Notes: generated from the letters alone by a model not told the origin. Shown: positions 8,946 to 19,754, counted from the first letter of the stretch. The stretch is 64,000 bases of DNA from Septoria linicola (GCA_024114885.1 CP099421.1:2232001-2296000), one strand, 5' to 3'. Made by a program: numbers and translations.

Positions 8946-11595
8946 ATGGAGGACCACCCTGATGCTCCTTCGCCGAAACGTCGGCGAGCAAGTCGAGCAG
9001 GCCAGACAAAGAGATTTGAGTGCAATCATCCCGGTTGTGACAAGAAGTACTCGTAAGCTGTGAAGACTGCGCTGCTCATAGTGTACGCAGACTGAATCTT
9101 ATCTTAGACGCGCCGAGCATCTACATAGGCACGAGCTCAATCACAATCCAAAAGAGGTTTATCGCTGTGAAGTTCCAGGCTGTGGACATACTTTCGTTCG
9201 TCCAGATTTGTTTGCGAGGCACAAGAATCGCCACAATGAAGCCGTGTCTAGTCCAGGCAATGTGGCAGGATCAACCACCTCAATTGCCTCTGAGAGTAGG
9301 CTGGGTTCAGAGGTGCCTCTGCCAACCAATGTCCTCAACTCAGCCTGGCCTCCCACTCCACAGGAGAGTAATGACTCCAGCGATCAAGCACGAGTGGCAG
9401 CCGCCACAAGTCTAAGTGCGTTGCCAACCTGGAACGCAAGCAGCAGGCCTCCGCTACCAACGCCAGACTCCTCCCTTCTCGATACAGAAGTATCATCGAT
9501 CGTTGGCCTGACGGGTATCCTGCCTCAGACAGCCGGCTCACCACTAACCACACGGAATGCGAACACGTGGAATGCAACTGACGATGCAGCCGCTCAGGCA
9601 AACGATAACTTTGCTGCTTGGCTCTTTGAGAGTCCCGGCTCGCAATATGACGAATTCAATATCACCAACATGCCGTTCCTGGATTTCGGGCTTGAATACT
9701 CTCCTAAAGACGTTTGGAACCTCGAAGATTATGCATCCACAGTTGATCCTCCAGGAAGTACTGGCAATCATGCAACGCCGACCAGTTCCAGAGATCAGCC
9801 GGTCGCGACTGTGCAGATGCGAGGAGTATCAGAGGAACGGAGAGCTGAGGTGTCAAGGCTCCTCTCGCATTTCTTGACCAAGCAGCGTAATCGATTATAC
9901 GCAACATCGGATCAGACGAGATTATTGTATACCGCGGACTCTTCGCAGACGTTTCCGAATCTTAGCACTGGTATGCTGGACAAATTTATTGCGAATTACT
10001 GGGCCAATGTCGATCAACAGATGTCCGTGGTGCATCAGCCGACGTTTTCGGCAAACTCTTGCAATGTGCTACTCTTACTATCCATCATCATGCTTGGAGC
10101 TGCAGAACTGGTCAAGCAGAAGCCGAGAGGCTTTCTGGAGGACTACAAGGAGTTTTCGGAGATCATTGCCGTTCAGCTGCGCTGGGAGATCTTCACTGCT
10201 CCCGAAGCTCAGCCACCCGTGCAACTCTGGGTGGCCCAAGCATTACTCCTACTCGAATACTATGAAAAGCAGTGGTCCACACGACGACTACACGAGCGTG
10301 CCCACATACACCATGCTAGTACATTGACACTTCTCCGTAGAGGGAGTCCTCTGGTTGGTCGATCCGAAAGTGAAAGTCCGACTAGTGGCATGCCAACGAG
10401 ATGTGCCAGCCCAGCTCTGGACGACGTACCTGGGAAAAGCTCTGGCAGCTCGCTCGATACTTGGTGGAACCACTGGGTGCGGAACGAGTCTTTCAACAGA
10501 GTCGTGTTTACCGCCTTTCAGATGGACACTTTGCATGCACTCATGTACGGTCATGGTGCTGATATGGCGCCCTATGAGATCAGATTGCCTCTTCCGTGCG
10601 ACGACTCGTTGTGGCGAGCAGACAGTGCTGAAGAAGTCCATCGACTAGACGCAAATTTAAAAATGTACGGCATCCGCTCGATCAACTTCCTCGATGGTCT
10701 GAAGAAGTGCTTGCACGCGCATGACGTCCAGACTCATGCACCTGCTCGCATGCTACTCATGGCTGGTCTGCTCTCTGTTGGCTGGCACATCAGTCGGAGA
10801 GAAAAGCACCTGCAGTTCTTGGAGACTGTCCCTTCGATGCGAGAACAAGGGCGATGGCGATCACTTCTTTTACAAGCCTTTGGGCACTGGCGACAGAGCT
10901 TCGACGAGGCCGTGGGCCCGCGCAAAGGACGCGGCAACAATGCACGCACCACAGACGCAACTGCACCTACTGTACTCTTCCATCTCGCTCACCTCACTAT
11001 GCATGCAGACATAATCGACATTCAAATCTTCTCCGGGACGAAGCGCCTACTCGGTAGGCGTGTGTCCGAGAAGGATTACCTGAATGTGTTTCAAAGGATG
11101 AAGTCGTGGGCCTGCACTCCCGTTGCACGACATGCCGTCTTGCACGCCTTCAAGCTCCTCGCAGCAGTGCTGGTCAGCAAACCTGGCAAGAGCAATTCTA
11201 ATGAATATCAAAGTCCGCAACCAACGATCAAGTACAGCTGTCGCAATGATGCGATGTTCTACAGGCCATGGGGTGTATACTTGGCATCGCTAGTCATATG
11301 GGCGTATCAAAGAGCTTCTAGTCTTCACTTGTCGGGACCATATACTCAGCAGCACCTACTTGAGGGCCAGGACGAGCGCGAGCTATGCTGTCGCTACCTT
11401 ACTGCCTTTGCGGGCATCGAAGATCCAGCACGAGTACTCGCCATGCTCTCCGTCTCCGGATGCGCAGCTATACTCAGCGTCGTTTCGCAAGACTTTGCAA
11501 ACGGGGAGCCGGAACTGGTGCAAGAAGCATCGAAGCGTTTGCAAAGCTGCCGAGACATACTAGTTACCAATGCCGCTGGACGGCTGGCAGTATGA
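8946..11595 (+). CDS. Two-C2H2-finger transcription factor with Fungal_trans domain
   Basis: Two exons (8946-9052, 9108-11595) give 864 residues. 8946 is the first in-frame ATG. The 55-nt intron (GTAAGC...TCTTAG) falls inside finger 1. After a basic KRRR stretch come two fingers. Finger 1 is C26-x4-C31-x12-H44-x3-H48 and finger 2 is C56-x4-C61-x12-H74-x3-H78. Helix positions -1/+3/+6 are R-H-R and R-L-R, a pattern that prefers G-rich DNA. A Ser/Pro-rich linker follows, then the Fungal_trans-like middle domain from about residue 290 (VDQQMSVVHQPTF, LSIIMLGAAELV, LLLLEYYEKQWS). The family comprises nuclear activators of catabolic and metabolic genes. Lying between the SDR and the dehydratase, it is the likely local regulator of the cluster. 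Confidence 0.9.
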
Positions 11596-11628
11596 CGACA
11601 AAGCAATCAAGAACGCCATGTCCACAGC

Positions 11629-11639
11629 TGACCCCCAAC
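11629..11639 (+). promoter_or_regulatory. Cluster motif TGACCCCCAAC, copy 3
   Basis: Lies 34 bp after the regulator stop codon and 224 bp before the dehydratase ATG. Identical over 11 bp to the copies in the other two cluster promoters. Confidence 0.55.
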
Positions 11640-11862
11640 AACAATTGTGGAGAAGCTTGTTCGTAGATAACCAGGGTCCACGTACAGCTCTCTACGGGCC
11701 GGCGTCTGCCATTGAATCCTGGCCCACACGTCGGCGAACAGCATCAAGGCATGGTCCGGCGATCGGCCTTGCGAGAGAACGACCTAGCGGTGGCCTCGAG
11801 ATGTTGACAGCTTGAAGACCAAAGTTCGAGCTCACACTCGTTCCTCACACAACTCCAGCATC

Positions 11863-13064
11863 ATGGCAAAGATCAAGACTGTAGAACGCTTCCGCGTCAA
11901 GCCACGATGGCTGTTCGTCAAAATCACAGATGAAGAAGGCGGCGTAGGATGGGGCGAAGCAACATTGGAAGGCCATGATCTCGCGGTCGAGGGTGCTCTC
12001 GATGAGCTTGTAGTCCGTATCGTTGGGCTAGAAGCGAAGTGAGCAATCTCTTGCAGCATCAAGAAGTGCACACCTAACACGCCAGCAGTAACATTGAGCA
12101 CATTTGGCAACTCATATGGCGACTCGGATTCTATCGTGGAGGTCCAGTCTTCATGTCAGCTCTCTCCGGCATCGATATCGCGCTCTGGGATTTGAAGGCC
12201 CGCAGGCTGAATGTGCCATTGTACGAGCTACTCGGCGGTCTCGTCAGACAGAAATGTCAGGTATATTGCTGGATTGGCGGCGATCGCCCAGCAGATGTTG
12301 AGGTTGCGGCCAAAGCGCGTAAAGCACAAGGCCTGACATGCGTGAAGATGAACGCCACAGAGGACGTCAATTGGGTGGATTTTCCATCAGTCCTGGACCA
12401 GACAGTAGAACGATTAAAGACTGTCAAAGCGCTAGGTCTCAACGCAGGACTTGATTTCCATGGCCGTCTGCACAAAGCAATGGCGAAGCAGCTGGCGCGT
12501 AAGCTCGAACCGTATGAGCCACTGTTCATCGAGGAGCCTGTTCTGGTCGAACACCCGGAAGCTCTCAAGCAGTTGGCTGCTCAAACAACAATCCCTATCG
12601 CGCTAGGTGAGCGTCTATATACCCGCTGGGACGCGAAGAAGTTCCTCGAAGACGGCCTCATCGATATCCTCCAACCTGACATCGCGCACGCTGGAGGCAT
12701 ATCCGAGACGAAGCGCTTAGCCAACCTTGCCGAAGCATACGATGTTGCAATCGCGCCTCATTGTCCATTAGGTCCTATCGCTTTTGCTGCGTCTCTCCAC
12801 GTCGGCTTGAGCACTCCCAACTTCACCATTTTGGAGATGAGCTTGGGTATGCACTACAATGTCGAGGCTGGCGATATTGACCTCAACACATATCTCAAAG
12901 ATCAAAGCGTGTTCGAGATCAAGGAAGGGTACGTCGCAGCGCCGAAGGGGCCTGGTCTCGGTATTGATGTAGATGAGGAGATGATTCGAAGAATCAGCGC
13001 TGACACTGAGCCGTGGCAATGTAAAGAGTTTTACGGTCCGGACGGGTCGATTCGAGAGTGGTAG
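11863..13064 (+). CDS. D-galactonate dehydratase-like enolase-superfamily enzyme (DgoD type)
   Basis: Exons 11863-12038 and 12086-13064 give 384 residues, close to the 382 of E. coli DgoD. The acceptor is a CAGCAG tandem, so 12089 (383 aa) is an equal choice. It belongs to the mandelate racemase/enolase superfamily. Mg2+ ligands are Asp182 (GLDFHGR), Glu208 (FIEEP) and Glu234 (LGERLYTRWD). Acid/base histidines are His184 and His284 (APHCPLGPIA). All are one residue off the E. coli positions. FYRGGPVFMSALSGIDIALWDLK and LQPDIAHAGGI also match DgoD. The reaction is dehydration of a hexonate, probably D-galactonate, to 2-keto-3-deoxy-galactonate. Bacterial-like identity suggests transfer into fungi at some time, but the gene has a normal fungal intron. 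It is downstream of the regulator on the same strand. Confidence 0.9.
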
Positions 13065-14047
13065 TGTATGTTCATAGTCGACAGGTGGACGTGGCGATGC
13101 CGTCTGCGATAAAGACAATGCAATGTCTTGCCCGAGAGGGTTTCGCTGCTTTCGTGAGATTTCTGTCCGTCCTAAGTGTCTTTCCCCAGTTCCCACTTGC
13201 ATCCATCTTTTCTTCGCGCTTGCATATTTTCATTACGATCACAGCTCGATCATGTCGTCGTGGTTGGGATGGGCAGCGGTCGTGTTCATTGGAGGCGTAA
13301 AGCACAGCTTAAAATGGAATAATTGCGTGCTGTGCGAAGGTGGCGCAGCTCGATCTCTGCTCAATTCGAAGCTTCGGGAGAAGAACCTCGGAAAGAGCTG
13401 TGAAGTATTGACGATATCGAATCTGTGGTGAGGTGCATGTATCCTTGACCAGTACTGCTGCTTCGACCTCTCCTCCTTCTTCTCCAATACCCAGTCGCTG
13501 TGACCAAGCTCTTGATGAAAAACAGACCTGTCAGACGACCGACAGTACCCACCTGAAAGAGCCGGCCGAAGCCAGACACTCTAGCAGGGCGAGATCATTG
13601 CCATCAACCCCGAAGGACCGACACATTGGCTTCACTCTTGGGCGCCGCGGTTCGACTCATCAGCCAGGTTGGAGTCTGTAGCTTCTGTGAGAAGTACAGT
13701 TGTGGATGTTTACTATAGAAATGATTCTATGAAGTCTGAGGGGCTCTGTTAGCGGTGCTGCTGAAGTGTATGGGTGATTTTGACTACTTACAAAATCGCT
13801 GACGAACGCAAGTTGAGCGCGAGAATTCCTGGAAGTATATCCAATTCTCTCACTAGCGTCTTGGCGCAAAACTCGTAAGTCAAGCCTGAGGCATTTCCGC
13901 GCGAAGACCGGACATTACTGGCAGCGTCAGAGCTCACATCTTCTTGTGGGGCTCCCGTCCAATGTTGTCTCGCGTAGACACGTCCAACAATCTGCACCAT
14001 CGAGATCGCAGCATTTCTATGGCCAGCAAGGATCGCGAATCGCAACC
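13065..14047. other. Intergenic, no supported gene
   Basis: 983 bp. Reverse-strand frames (13361-13579, and 13788-14294 running under the next gene) lie near splice-like words, but none joins into a recognisable protein. It probably carries the 3' end of the dehydratase gene and the promoter/5' UTR of the SAP gene. An antisense non-coding transcript is possible but unproven. Confidence 0.4.
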
Positions 14048-15445
14048 ATGTCAGAGTACGATAAATTGAAAGTGCAGGAGCTGAAGGAGCTCGTGAAGGA
14101 CCGTGGCATTGCCGCGACTGGCTTGAAACTGAAGCAGCATTTTGTGGACGCGCTGATCGCGAACGATTCAAATGGTGGCGCGGCCGAGGCTGAGGCTGCT
14201 GGTGGTGAAGGAGAGGCCACGGAGGAGAAGTCGCACGGCAATGGGAATGGCGACGTGCCGGATGAGGCCGCTGGGAGTGATCCTGAGAGCACAAACAAGA
14301 GGAAGCGTCGCAGTCCGACAGCTCCGGTCAGTGAGGAAACCGTGAACAAGAAGTTGAAGACTGCGGAGGGTATTGAGGCAGTCGTAGAGGACGCGCCTGC
14401 CTCAGTGGACGAGGAAGGCGCGGAAAAGGTGCAGCCATACGGCAGCAGCGACGATGTGATGCAAGTCGACTCCGAATCGCGACAACAACAACCAGCATCC
14501 ACGACAGATCACGACGAAACCATGCACGATCCATCTGCAGCCCCATCAAAGCACTCGGCGACTCGTGCGCTGTACATTCGCGAACTGGTCCGCCCACTGC
14601 AGCCCAGCAATCTTCGCGAGCACTTGCGCGAGATCGCATCTCCGCCTGGCGCGACTTCTGCATCTGCCGCGGAAATAGTCGAGCTCTTTCACCTGGACAA
14701 GCTTAGGACGCATGCTCTGGTTGTATTTGACTCCATTTCTGCAGCCTCACGCGCGCGATCTGCGCTGCACGACCACATCTGGCCTAACGAGCCAATGCGG
14801 AAGCCACTGTGGGTCGACTTTGTTCCCGAAGAGAATGTCCAGGAATGGATTAACACGGAGACTGAACGACCTGATGTCAAGTGGGAGATTACATACACTA
14901 ATTCTGACACGGATGCGCCTGCCACTGCGACTCTGCAAGAAGCTGGCACCGGGAGAAGAGAAAGCACCAGCGGCGGTGCACGTCCTCCAGCGTCGTCCCA
15001 ATCACAGGCACCGCCCACTCCGCAACAAGAAGCGCCTGCGCAAAGCAAATCGTTCGACACATTGGACTCGCGCTACAGATTCACGCAATGCAAACCTAAG
15101 ATCTACTATCAGCCAGTGCCGCAAGAACTAGCGGACAGCCGACAGGGAGCTCTGACCGGCGAGACAAGCAGAGATTGGGAAGATAAGATGTCCGATCCCT
15201 CCTTGTACGGCGAAGGCGAGCTCCGGAGATATACCTTTGAAGACGGCGATAAGCTCGTCGATGGTGGTGCGGATTTCGGTCTCTTCGGTCGTAAGTCGAC
15301 GCGTGGAGGTAGAGGGGGCGGCGAGTACAGAGGCGGAAGAAGCAGAGGAAGGGGCGAATACCGGGGAGGCGGCGGCGGCGAATATCGGGGTGGAGGTGGT
15401 GATTACTACCGAGGATCCAGCTCGGGCGGCAGAAGGCCATATTAG
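14048..15445 (+). CDS. SAP-domain, acinus-like RNA-binding protein with RGG tail
   Basis: Single exon, 465 residues from the ATG at 14048. The open frame extends upstream, but the earlier codons have no family match. Residues 1-41 form a SAP motif (YDKLKVQELKELVKDRG, then LKLKQHFVDALI), a DNA/RNA-binding helix pair. An acidic, low-complexity linker with the basic string NKRKRR follows. An RRM-like domain lies near 173-270 (TRALYIRELVRPL, THALVVFDSI, KPLWVDFVPEE). Near 333-365 the string DSRYRFTQCKPKIYYQPV resembles the RNPS1/SAP18-binding motif of acinus. The tail is rich in RGG/GGG (15300-15440). Acinus-type proteins belong to the ASAP/PSAP complexes acting in nuclear mRNA processing. Assignment as an acinus homologue is inference from domain order. 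Confidence 0.82.
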   Translation: MSEYDKLKVQELKELVKDRGIAATGLKLKQHFVDALIANDSNGGAAEAEAAGGEGEATEEKSHGNGNGDVPDEAAGSDPESTNKRKRRSPTAPVSEETVNKKLKTAEGIEAVVEDAPASVDEEGAEKVQPYGSSDDVMQVDSESRQQQPASTTDHDETMHDPSAAPSKHSATRALYIRELVRPLQPSNLREHLREIASPPGATSASAAEIVELFHLDKLRTHALVVFDSISAASRARSALHDHIWPNEPMRKPLWVDFVPEENVQEWINTETERPDVKWEITYTNSDTDAPATATLQEAGTGRRESTSGGARPPASSQSQAPPTPQQEAPAQSKSFDTLDSRYRFTQCKPKIYYQPVPQELADSRQGALTGETSRDWEDKMSDPSLYGEGELRRYTFEDGDKLVDGGADFGLFGRKSTRGGRGGGEYRGGRSRGRGEYRGGGGGEYRGGGGDYYRGSSSGGRRPY

Positions 15446-16035
15446 GAAGATGCGCACTACGGCCGCAACGGGAATGGTCCTGGTCCAGATTACTTCTGAA
15501 CCTCATGTGCATGAAGCAGGCAAAAGTGTCACTGGTACGATGCATTGCAAGCTCACAGAGAGGACTACGCCATTTCATGGTTATGCGCACGGGACATTGT
15601 GTAAAGTAGCTCGCTTGTATCATTTGGATACTCGGTATGTCCTCGCCACGAGAAAATGCAAAACACTGATAGATGTGTGGCAATACATTCAAGTTCAAGT
15701 ACTGCAACGTTTGTCCACAACGAAAAGAAGCTCACTCTTGGTCACATATCAGGTTTAGGCTTGCTTGATCGTACTGTTTACATTGATCTCCACATCGCCG
15801 CTAGCACTTCTGTTCTCCTCAGCTAAGGATTCAATTGAAGCATGATTGCAATGGTGGCTAACTTGATATTGTTCTTTGTACTGTAGTGGAGCCTCGAATC
15901 CAACGTGAAAATTGCTTGTCATCTCAAAAGTATCGTCATTCGTCTGTATTGAAGCTTGTAGGATTCAAAGTCCCGTTACAGCCTATCTAGTCGAGCGCCA
16001 ACGCTAAACGCCCAAAATCTTGCACGATGCCAACT
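15446..16035. other. Tail-to-tail intergenic region
   Basis: 590 bp between two convergent genes, presumably two 3' UTRs and polyadenylation sites. The open frame 15237-15758 is mostly a shadow of the SAP gene. Confidence 0.45.
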
Positions 16036-19000
16036 TCAAGATAAATCGAAGCCAGCCCCACTATTCACAGCAGCGAGCAACTTCTCTCGCAACACCTTCT
16101 CGCTCTTATACATCGGCAGCTTGAGTAGATTAACACATGTGCTTGTAGTGGGGAATCTGTTTTCGTCTCCTCCGCTGTCTCTTATGCTGAACTTTGGATT
16201 TAGATGCGAGAAGCCAAGAAGTGGCCCTCGAGGTGTAGACGTCACGAACTTGAGCACCTTTCTTCGATCCTCATCTGCCATCGTAGAGAAGACCTTCCAA
16301 AAGAGCTGAATGCTAGGATGTTCGAGACCGTCGTTACCAATGACATATGTACCACCATAAAGAGTGTTCTTGCGGAGGTCATTGATATCGATCCCTGCAC
16401 CTGAGCCGCCTATGAGCGTTTGTAATTCTGACTGGTTGAACATAGACAACCAACTGGGCTGGATGATGTCGCTCAGGCCACGCAGAAAAGCTCGCGATTG
16501 TCGCTGTGCTTGTCCTTTCAATCGATACGAGGCAATAGCATTGATGTATGCAAGTCGATTCTGGTTGGTCACCGGCGTATTTGATCCGTTCGGAATGAGG
16601 TCGACTTCTACGACCTTTGTCTGCGGCGCTCTTGCATCCCGAGACGTGATGACATCGTTGATGGAAAAGGTCAAGCCAAGCTCCTCGACGTTGTCGGCAT
16701 TCTTGACCTGCAGTAGACCCTTATACAGTCCTTCGTCGAGCTCGCGAAGGTCATTGATGTTGGGACGGTAGTGATTATCGCTGGCAGAACTGCCTGCGCC
16801 GCCCGTAAGAGCCCACTTCTTCAAGAAGAAGCCAGCGAAGCTAACATCTACCAGAATGCCTTCGTAGAGGCATTTTCCGATGATGCGTCCAAGGAACTCG
16901 TACTTCTTGAAGTAGTCTCGGAGCACGCCGCGAGTTTCTGGGGTGTTCTCGCCATAGCCGTAAGCCTTCATTGCGAGCTTCAGCTCTTCAAATGCTGTAG
17001 GATTGGGGTACAGAAGATGCTCCTCGTTCTCTACAAAGTACTTCGTGTGTTCAGAGTCATCTTTCTGGTCGAAAGCCTGGTTGATAACACTTGTGAGAAA
17101 CTCCTTGGTAACGCCTCCGCCATCGATACCAGCTTCGGGCATGTCCCACTGGTCCACAAAGGTGATTTGTATTGGCTCTTTGAGGTCCGCGCCAAGCTCA
17201 TAGAACTGATCGAAAGCATCTTCGAACTCCTGGGTGCGCTTGATCTTGGCATGATGTCTGGCCAGCATTTCGTGGGGCGACCGCCCGTTTGCATGTGGCT
17301 GGAACATCATGTTGTGCCGCCAAAGGTCAGGATCGACTGTGCCGTGTCGTCGCTTTTCTTGGTCAAGGTAGACGAATTGGCGAAATGTCTCTACCCGAGT
17401 ATGAAAGGGAATGATAAACGGCATATTCTGCAGAATCTCAAGCTTAGGCGCCACAGATTGCAGATATCGCTGTCTGCTTGCCTTTCTCTGCTGACGCTGC
17501 CGCCTTTCTTGCGCACGAATGACACTTGCACGATTCGTAAATGCGTTCTGTGCTTCGTCAACATCATCATCTGAATCATCGTCCTTGTCTTCATCATCCT
17601 GTTCCTGAACCATATGTCGACGCTCTTCTTCCTCGACAACGCCGCCAATGAAGTGGCTCATGTCAAAGCGGTCAGTCATCAGCCAGTGATCTTTTGGTAA
17701 GAACTTCCGGCGCGAATCTCTTTCATAGATTGCACGTAATAGAGCAGTCACTAAACCCCTAAGATAATCGAACGTGAGGCCTGGCAGACCCGCGACCGTT
17801 GTAGGCTTGCTCTCTTCCTGGACTGGAGTCTCCGCACTCCTGAACCGTGAAGGAAACAGTTGCGGCAACGGCGCGCTCTTCGACTCATTGAGCTCAGCCG
17901 CATCGTAATAGAGCGCGAAACCAAGGTTCTTGCAGAAAGTGACCAGCAGAGCAACATCAGCGCTGGGCACGGCACTATTGCGTTTGCTGACAGGACTGTT
18001 GCCCATGAATTCCTCATCGTCCATGATTTTCAAGTCGAACGAAAACATTTCCAAGAAGACCAGTACTATCGTCCAATCGTCCCGTTCACCCGCCGACGGC
18101 GCCTTGTTCTTCAGTACCGACACCACGCCCCTTGAATTAGATCGGATTTGCTCGAAAATTTGCCGCTGCTTAGCTGCTTCCCATAGATATCTTGTTGGCG
18201 ACATGCTGTCAACGTGAGTGGGACCCAGATGTAGCCACATGCGAATGTTGTCTCCTTGGCGAGGAAAGCATCGGAGAAGTGTAAGCGCATATCCTGCTAG
18301 CGCTTGAGCGTCACTCGCGACGCTCCTTTTGCCAACCAGCAGATTTCGAATTGCGTTCTGGTCCAGCAATACAGCTACTTGCGCATGTAAGAATGTGTTC
18401 AATCGAACCGCACCTGTCGTGGCAAGCAGCTCATCAAATGCACGATTATCAAGCTCCACAGGATGACTCTCGAAGTCGATATCATCAGCCAGGCTGCCAA
18501 GCAATCGAGCAACCGCAGACGTGAAAGACATGCTCTTCGAGTGCTTAGCGAGGTAAATCACATTTCCGAGAAGCCACAATCGTGCACGCGTGGTTGTCTC
18601 GCGCGCATTTGCAGCGACCGCGACGGCGTCTGACAACACGTCCACGTTGACGGCGGTCGAGAGTAAGCTCAGCATTTCCGTGCTCTGAGGGTGTTCCAGC
18701 AGGACGACCAGACCAGCATATGCGGCTTTGGATTGCAGGGGTGCTAGCAGCGCAGCTTGTAGTGGCTCTGCTGGCAGGCTGTCGACGGAAGTGAGCGCCT
18801 CGTAGTATTCTGTGGCTGACTGCAGGTCGAATTGTGACTGCCTTGCTGCGAAGGCCAATATCCCAACGATCGTCCTAGCTGAGTCGCCTTCTGAGGTCCT
18901 CTTCGATCGCAGAGCTGATAGACATGCCCGTATCAGCTTGGCATATGCCGTTGGCCATGAAGTATGTGTACATGATACATGCTCGCTCGTTGTGATTTGT

Positions 19001-19389
19001 CTCGTGCCGTACCAGGCCAATCGGTTGACATCGCCGACTTCACTGCGTGGCGCATAGAATAGCATGAGCCGACGAAGCTGTTGTAACGACTCGTCCTCTG
19101 TCGCGTATGGTCCATCTGCCTTGTCCTCCTGCTCGTCCCACACCGCCCGCCACAGCTGGAACGTCCGCCTTCGCGCCTGACGACCCCTCCATGTCTTTTG
19201 AATTCGAGTCGATGCCTGCACTCGTTCTCGCTGTAATGCTCGATTCGCGCGATCCTGCTGCGCCGATGCTACCGCCGCCTGAGCACCGCCACCGCCTGTC
19301 CCGTTTGCCTTTGCGAAAGGGTTCGTCCCTCGTCCCGATAAGTTGACTTGAGGCCGGCGGCGTGCTGATCCGGAGAATGTCTGATACAT
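16036..19389 (-). CDS. HECT-type E3 ubiquitin ligase, Hul5/UBE3C-like
   Basis: Intronless, 1,117 residues from ATG 19389 (MYQTFSGSARRRPQVNLSG, the conserved Hul5-type start). The codons upstream of it lack an ATG. An IQ-like motif, STRIQKTWRGRQARR, lies near residue 65. A long helical middle follows, with a Lys/Arg-rich coiled region near residues 600-640. The C-terminal HECT domain holds DQWDMPEAGIDGGGVTKEF, EFLGRIIGKCLYEGILVDV and the active-site Cys1085 in TSTCVNLLKLP, 32 residues from the end. Hul5-like ligases are proteasome-associated and extend ubiquitin chains on misfolded and heat-damaged proteins. The gene shares a 365-bp divergent promoter with the FLVCR-like transporter. Confidence 0.93.
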   Translation of the reverse strand: MYQTFSGSARRRPQVNLSGRGTNPFAKANGTGGGGAQAAVASAQQDRANRALQRERVQASTRIQKTWRGRQARRRTFQLWRAVWDEQEDKADGPYATEDESLQQLRRLMLFYAPRSEVGDVNRLAWYGTRQITTSEHVSCTHTSWPTAYAKLIRACLSALRSKRTSEGDSARTIVGILAFAARQSQFDLQSATEYYEALTSVDSLPAEPLQAALLAPLQSKAAYAGLVVLLEHPQSTEMLSLLSTAVNVDVLSDAVAVAANARETTTRARLWLLGNVIYLAKHSKSMSFTSAVARLLGSLADDIDFESHPVELDNRAFDELLATTGAVRLNTFLHAQVAVLLDQNAIRNLLVGKRSVASDAQALAGYALTLLRCFPRQGDNIRMWLHLGPTHVDSMSPTRYLWEAAKQRQIFEQIRSNSRGVVSVLKNKAPSAGERDDWTIVLVFLEMFSFDLKIMDDEEFMGNSPVSKRNSAVPSADVALLVTFCKNLGFALYYDAAELNESKSAPLPQLFPSRFRSAETPVQEESKPTTVAGLPGLTFDYLRGLVTALLRAIYERDSRRKFLPKDHWLMTDRFDMSHFIGGVVEEEERRHMVQEQDDEDKDDDSDDDVDEAQNAFTNRASVIRAQERRQRQQRKASRQRYLQSVAPKLEILQNMPFIIPFHTRVETFRQFVYLDQEKRRHGTVDPDLWRHNMMFQPHANGRSPHEMLARHHAKIKRTQEFEDAFDQFYELGADLKEPIQITFVDQWDMPEAGIDGGGVTKEFLTSVINQAFDQKDDSEHTKYFVENEEHLLYPNPTAFEELKLAMKAYGYGENTPETRGVLRDYFKKYEFLGRIIGKCLYEGILVDVSFAGFFLKKWALTGGAGSSASDNHYRPNINDLRELDEGLYKGLLQVKNADNVEELGLTFSINDVITSRDARAPQTKVVEVDLIPNGSNTPVTNQNRLAYINAIASYRLKGQAQRQSRAFLRGLSDIIQPSWLSMFNQSELQTLIGGSGAGIDINDLRKNTLYGGTYVIGNDGLEHPSIQLFWKVFSTMADEDRRKVLKFVTSTPRGPLLGFSHLNPKFSIRDSGGDENRFPTTSTCVNLLKLPMYKSEKVLREKLLAAVNSGAGFDLS

Positions 19390-19754
19390 GGTCGACGTAT
19401 AGTCACCAGTCAAGTGGTGTTCTAGGGCGGTCCTGCTCTCATGACACGACAATCATCGATCGGGAGGCGAGTATCAGGGCACGGGCAGCTAGATTCGTCA
19501 TTGCCACTTGCAGATGGGCGATGGATGGTTGTCGATGTACATTCACCTTCGCTCTTACCTCATCAACTAGTGCCTGCCTCGTAATGCGTGGGTGCCTGAG
19601 TAGTGCTTATCGATAGTGATCCGTGTGCGCCTCTGCCAACACCAAGCCTTTGATCAAGCAAGCAGACATGATCGCCATGTCGTGCGATCCTCCCTTCGCC
19701 GCAACAATCAGTAGAGGTTACAGCATCTACAGCTGTGCGCGATGACATGACCTA
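19390..19754. other. Divergent promoter region, HECT ligase / FLVCR-like
   Basis: 365 bp between two start codons transcribed outwards. No other feature is recognised. Confidence 0.5.

Noticed and set aside
13788..14294. Reverse-strand frame of 168 codons overlapping the SAP gene start
   Set aside because: Half of it is antisense to the SAP coding sequence, and the rest matches no family; no splice joins it to a plausible partner.
16771..17574. Plus-strand frame of 267 codons
   Set aside because: Antisense to the HECT domain of the Hul5-like gene, which is strongly supported by its motifs and active-site Cys.
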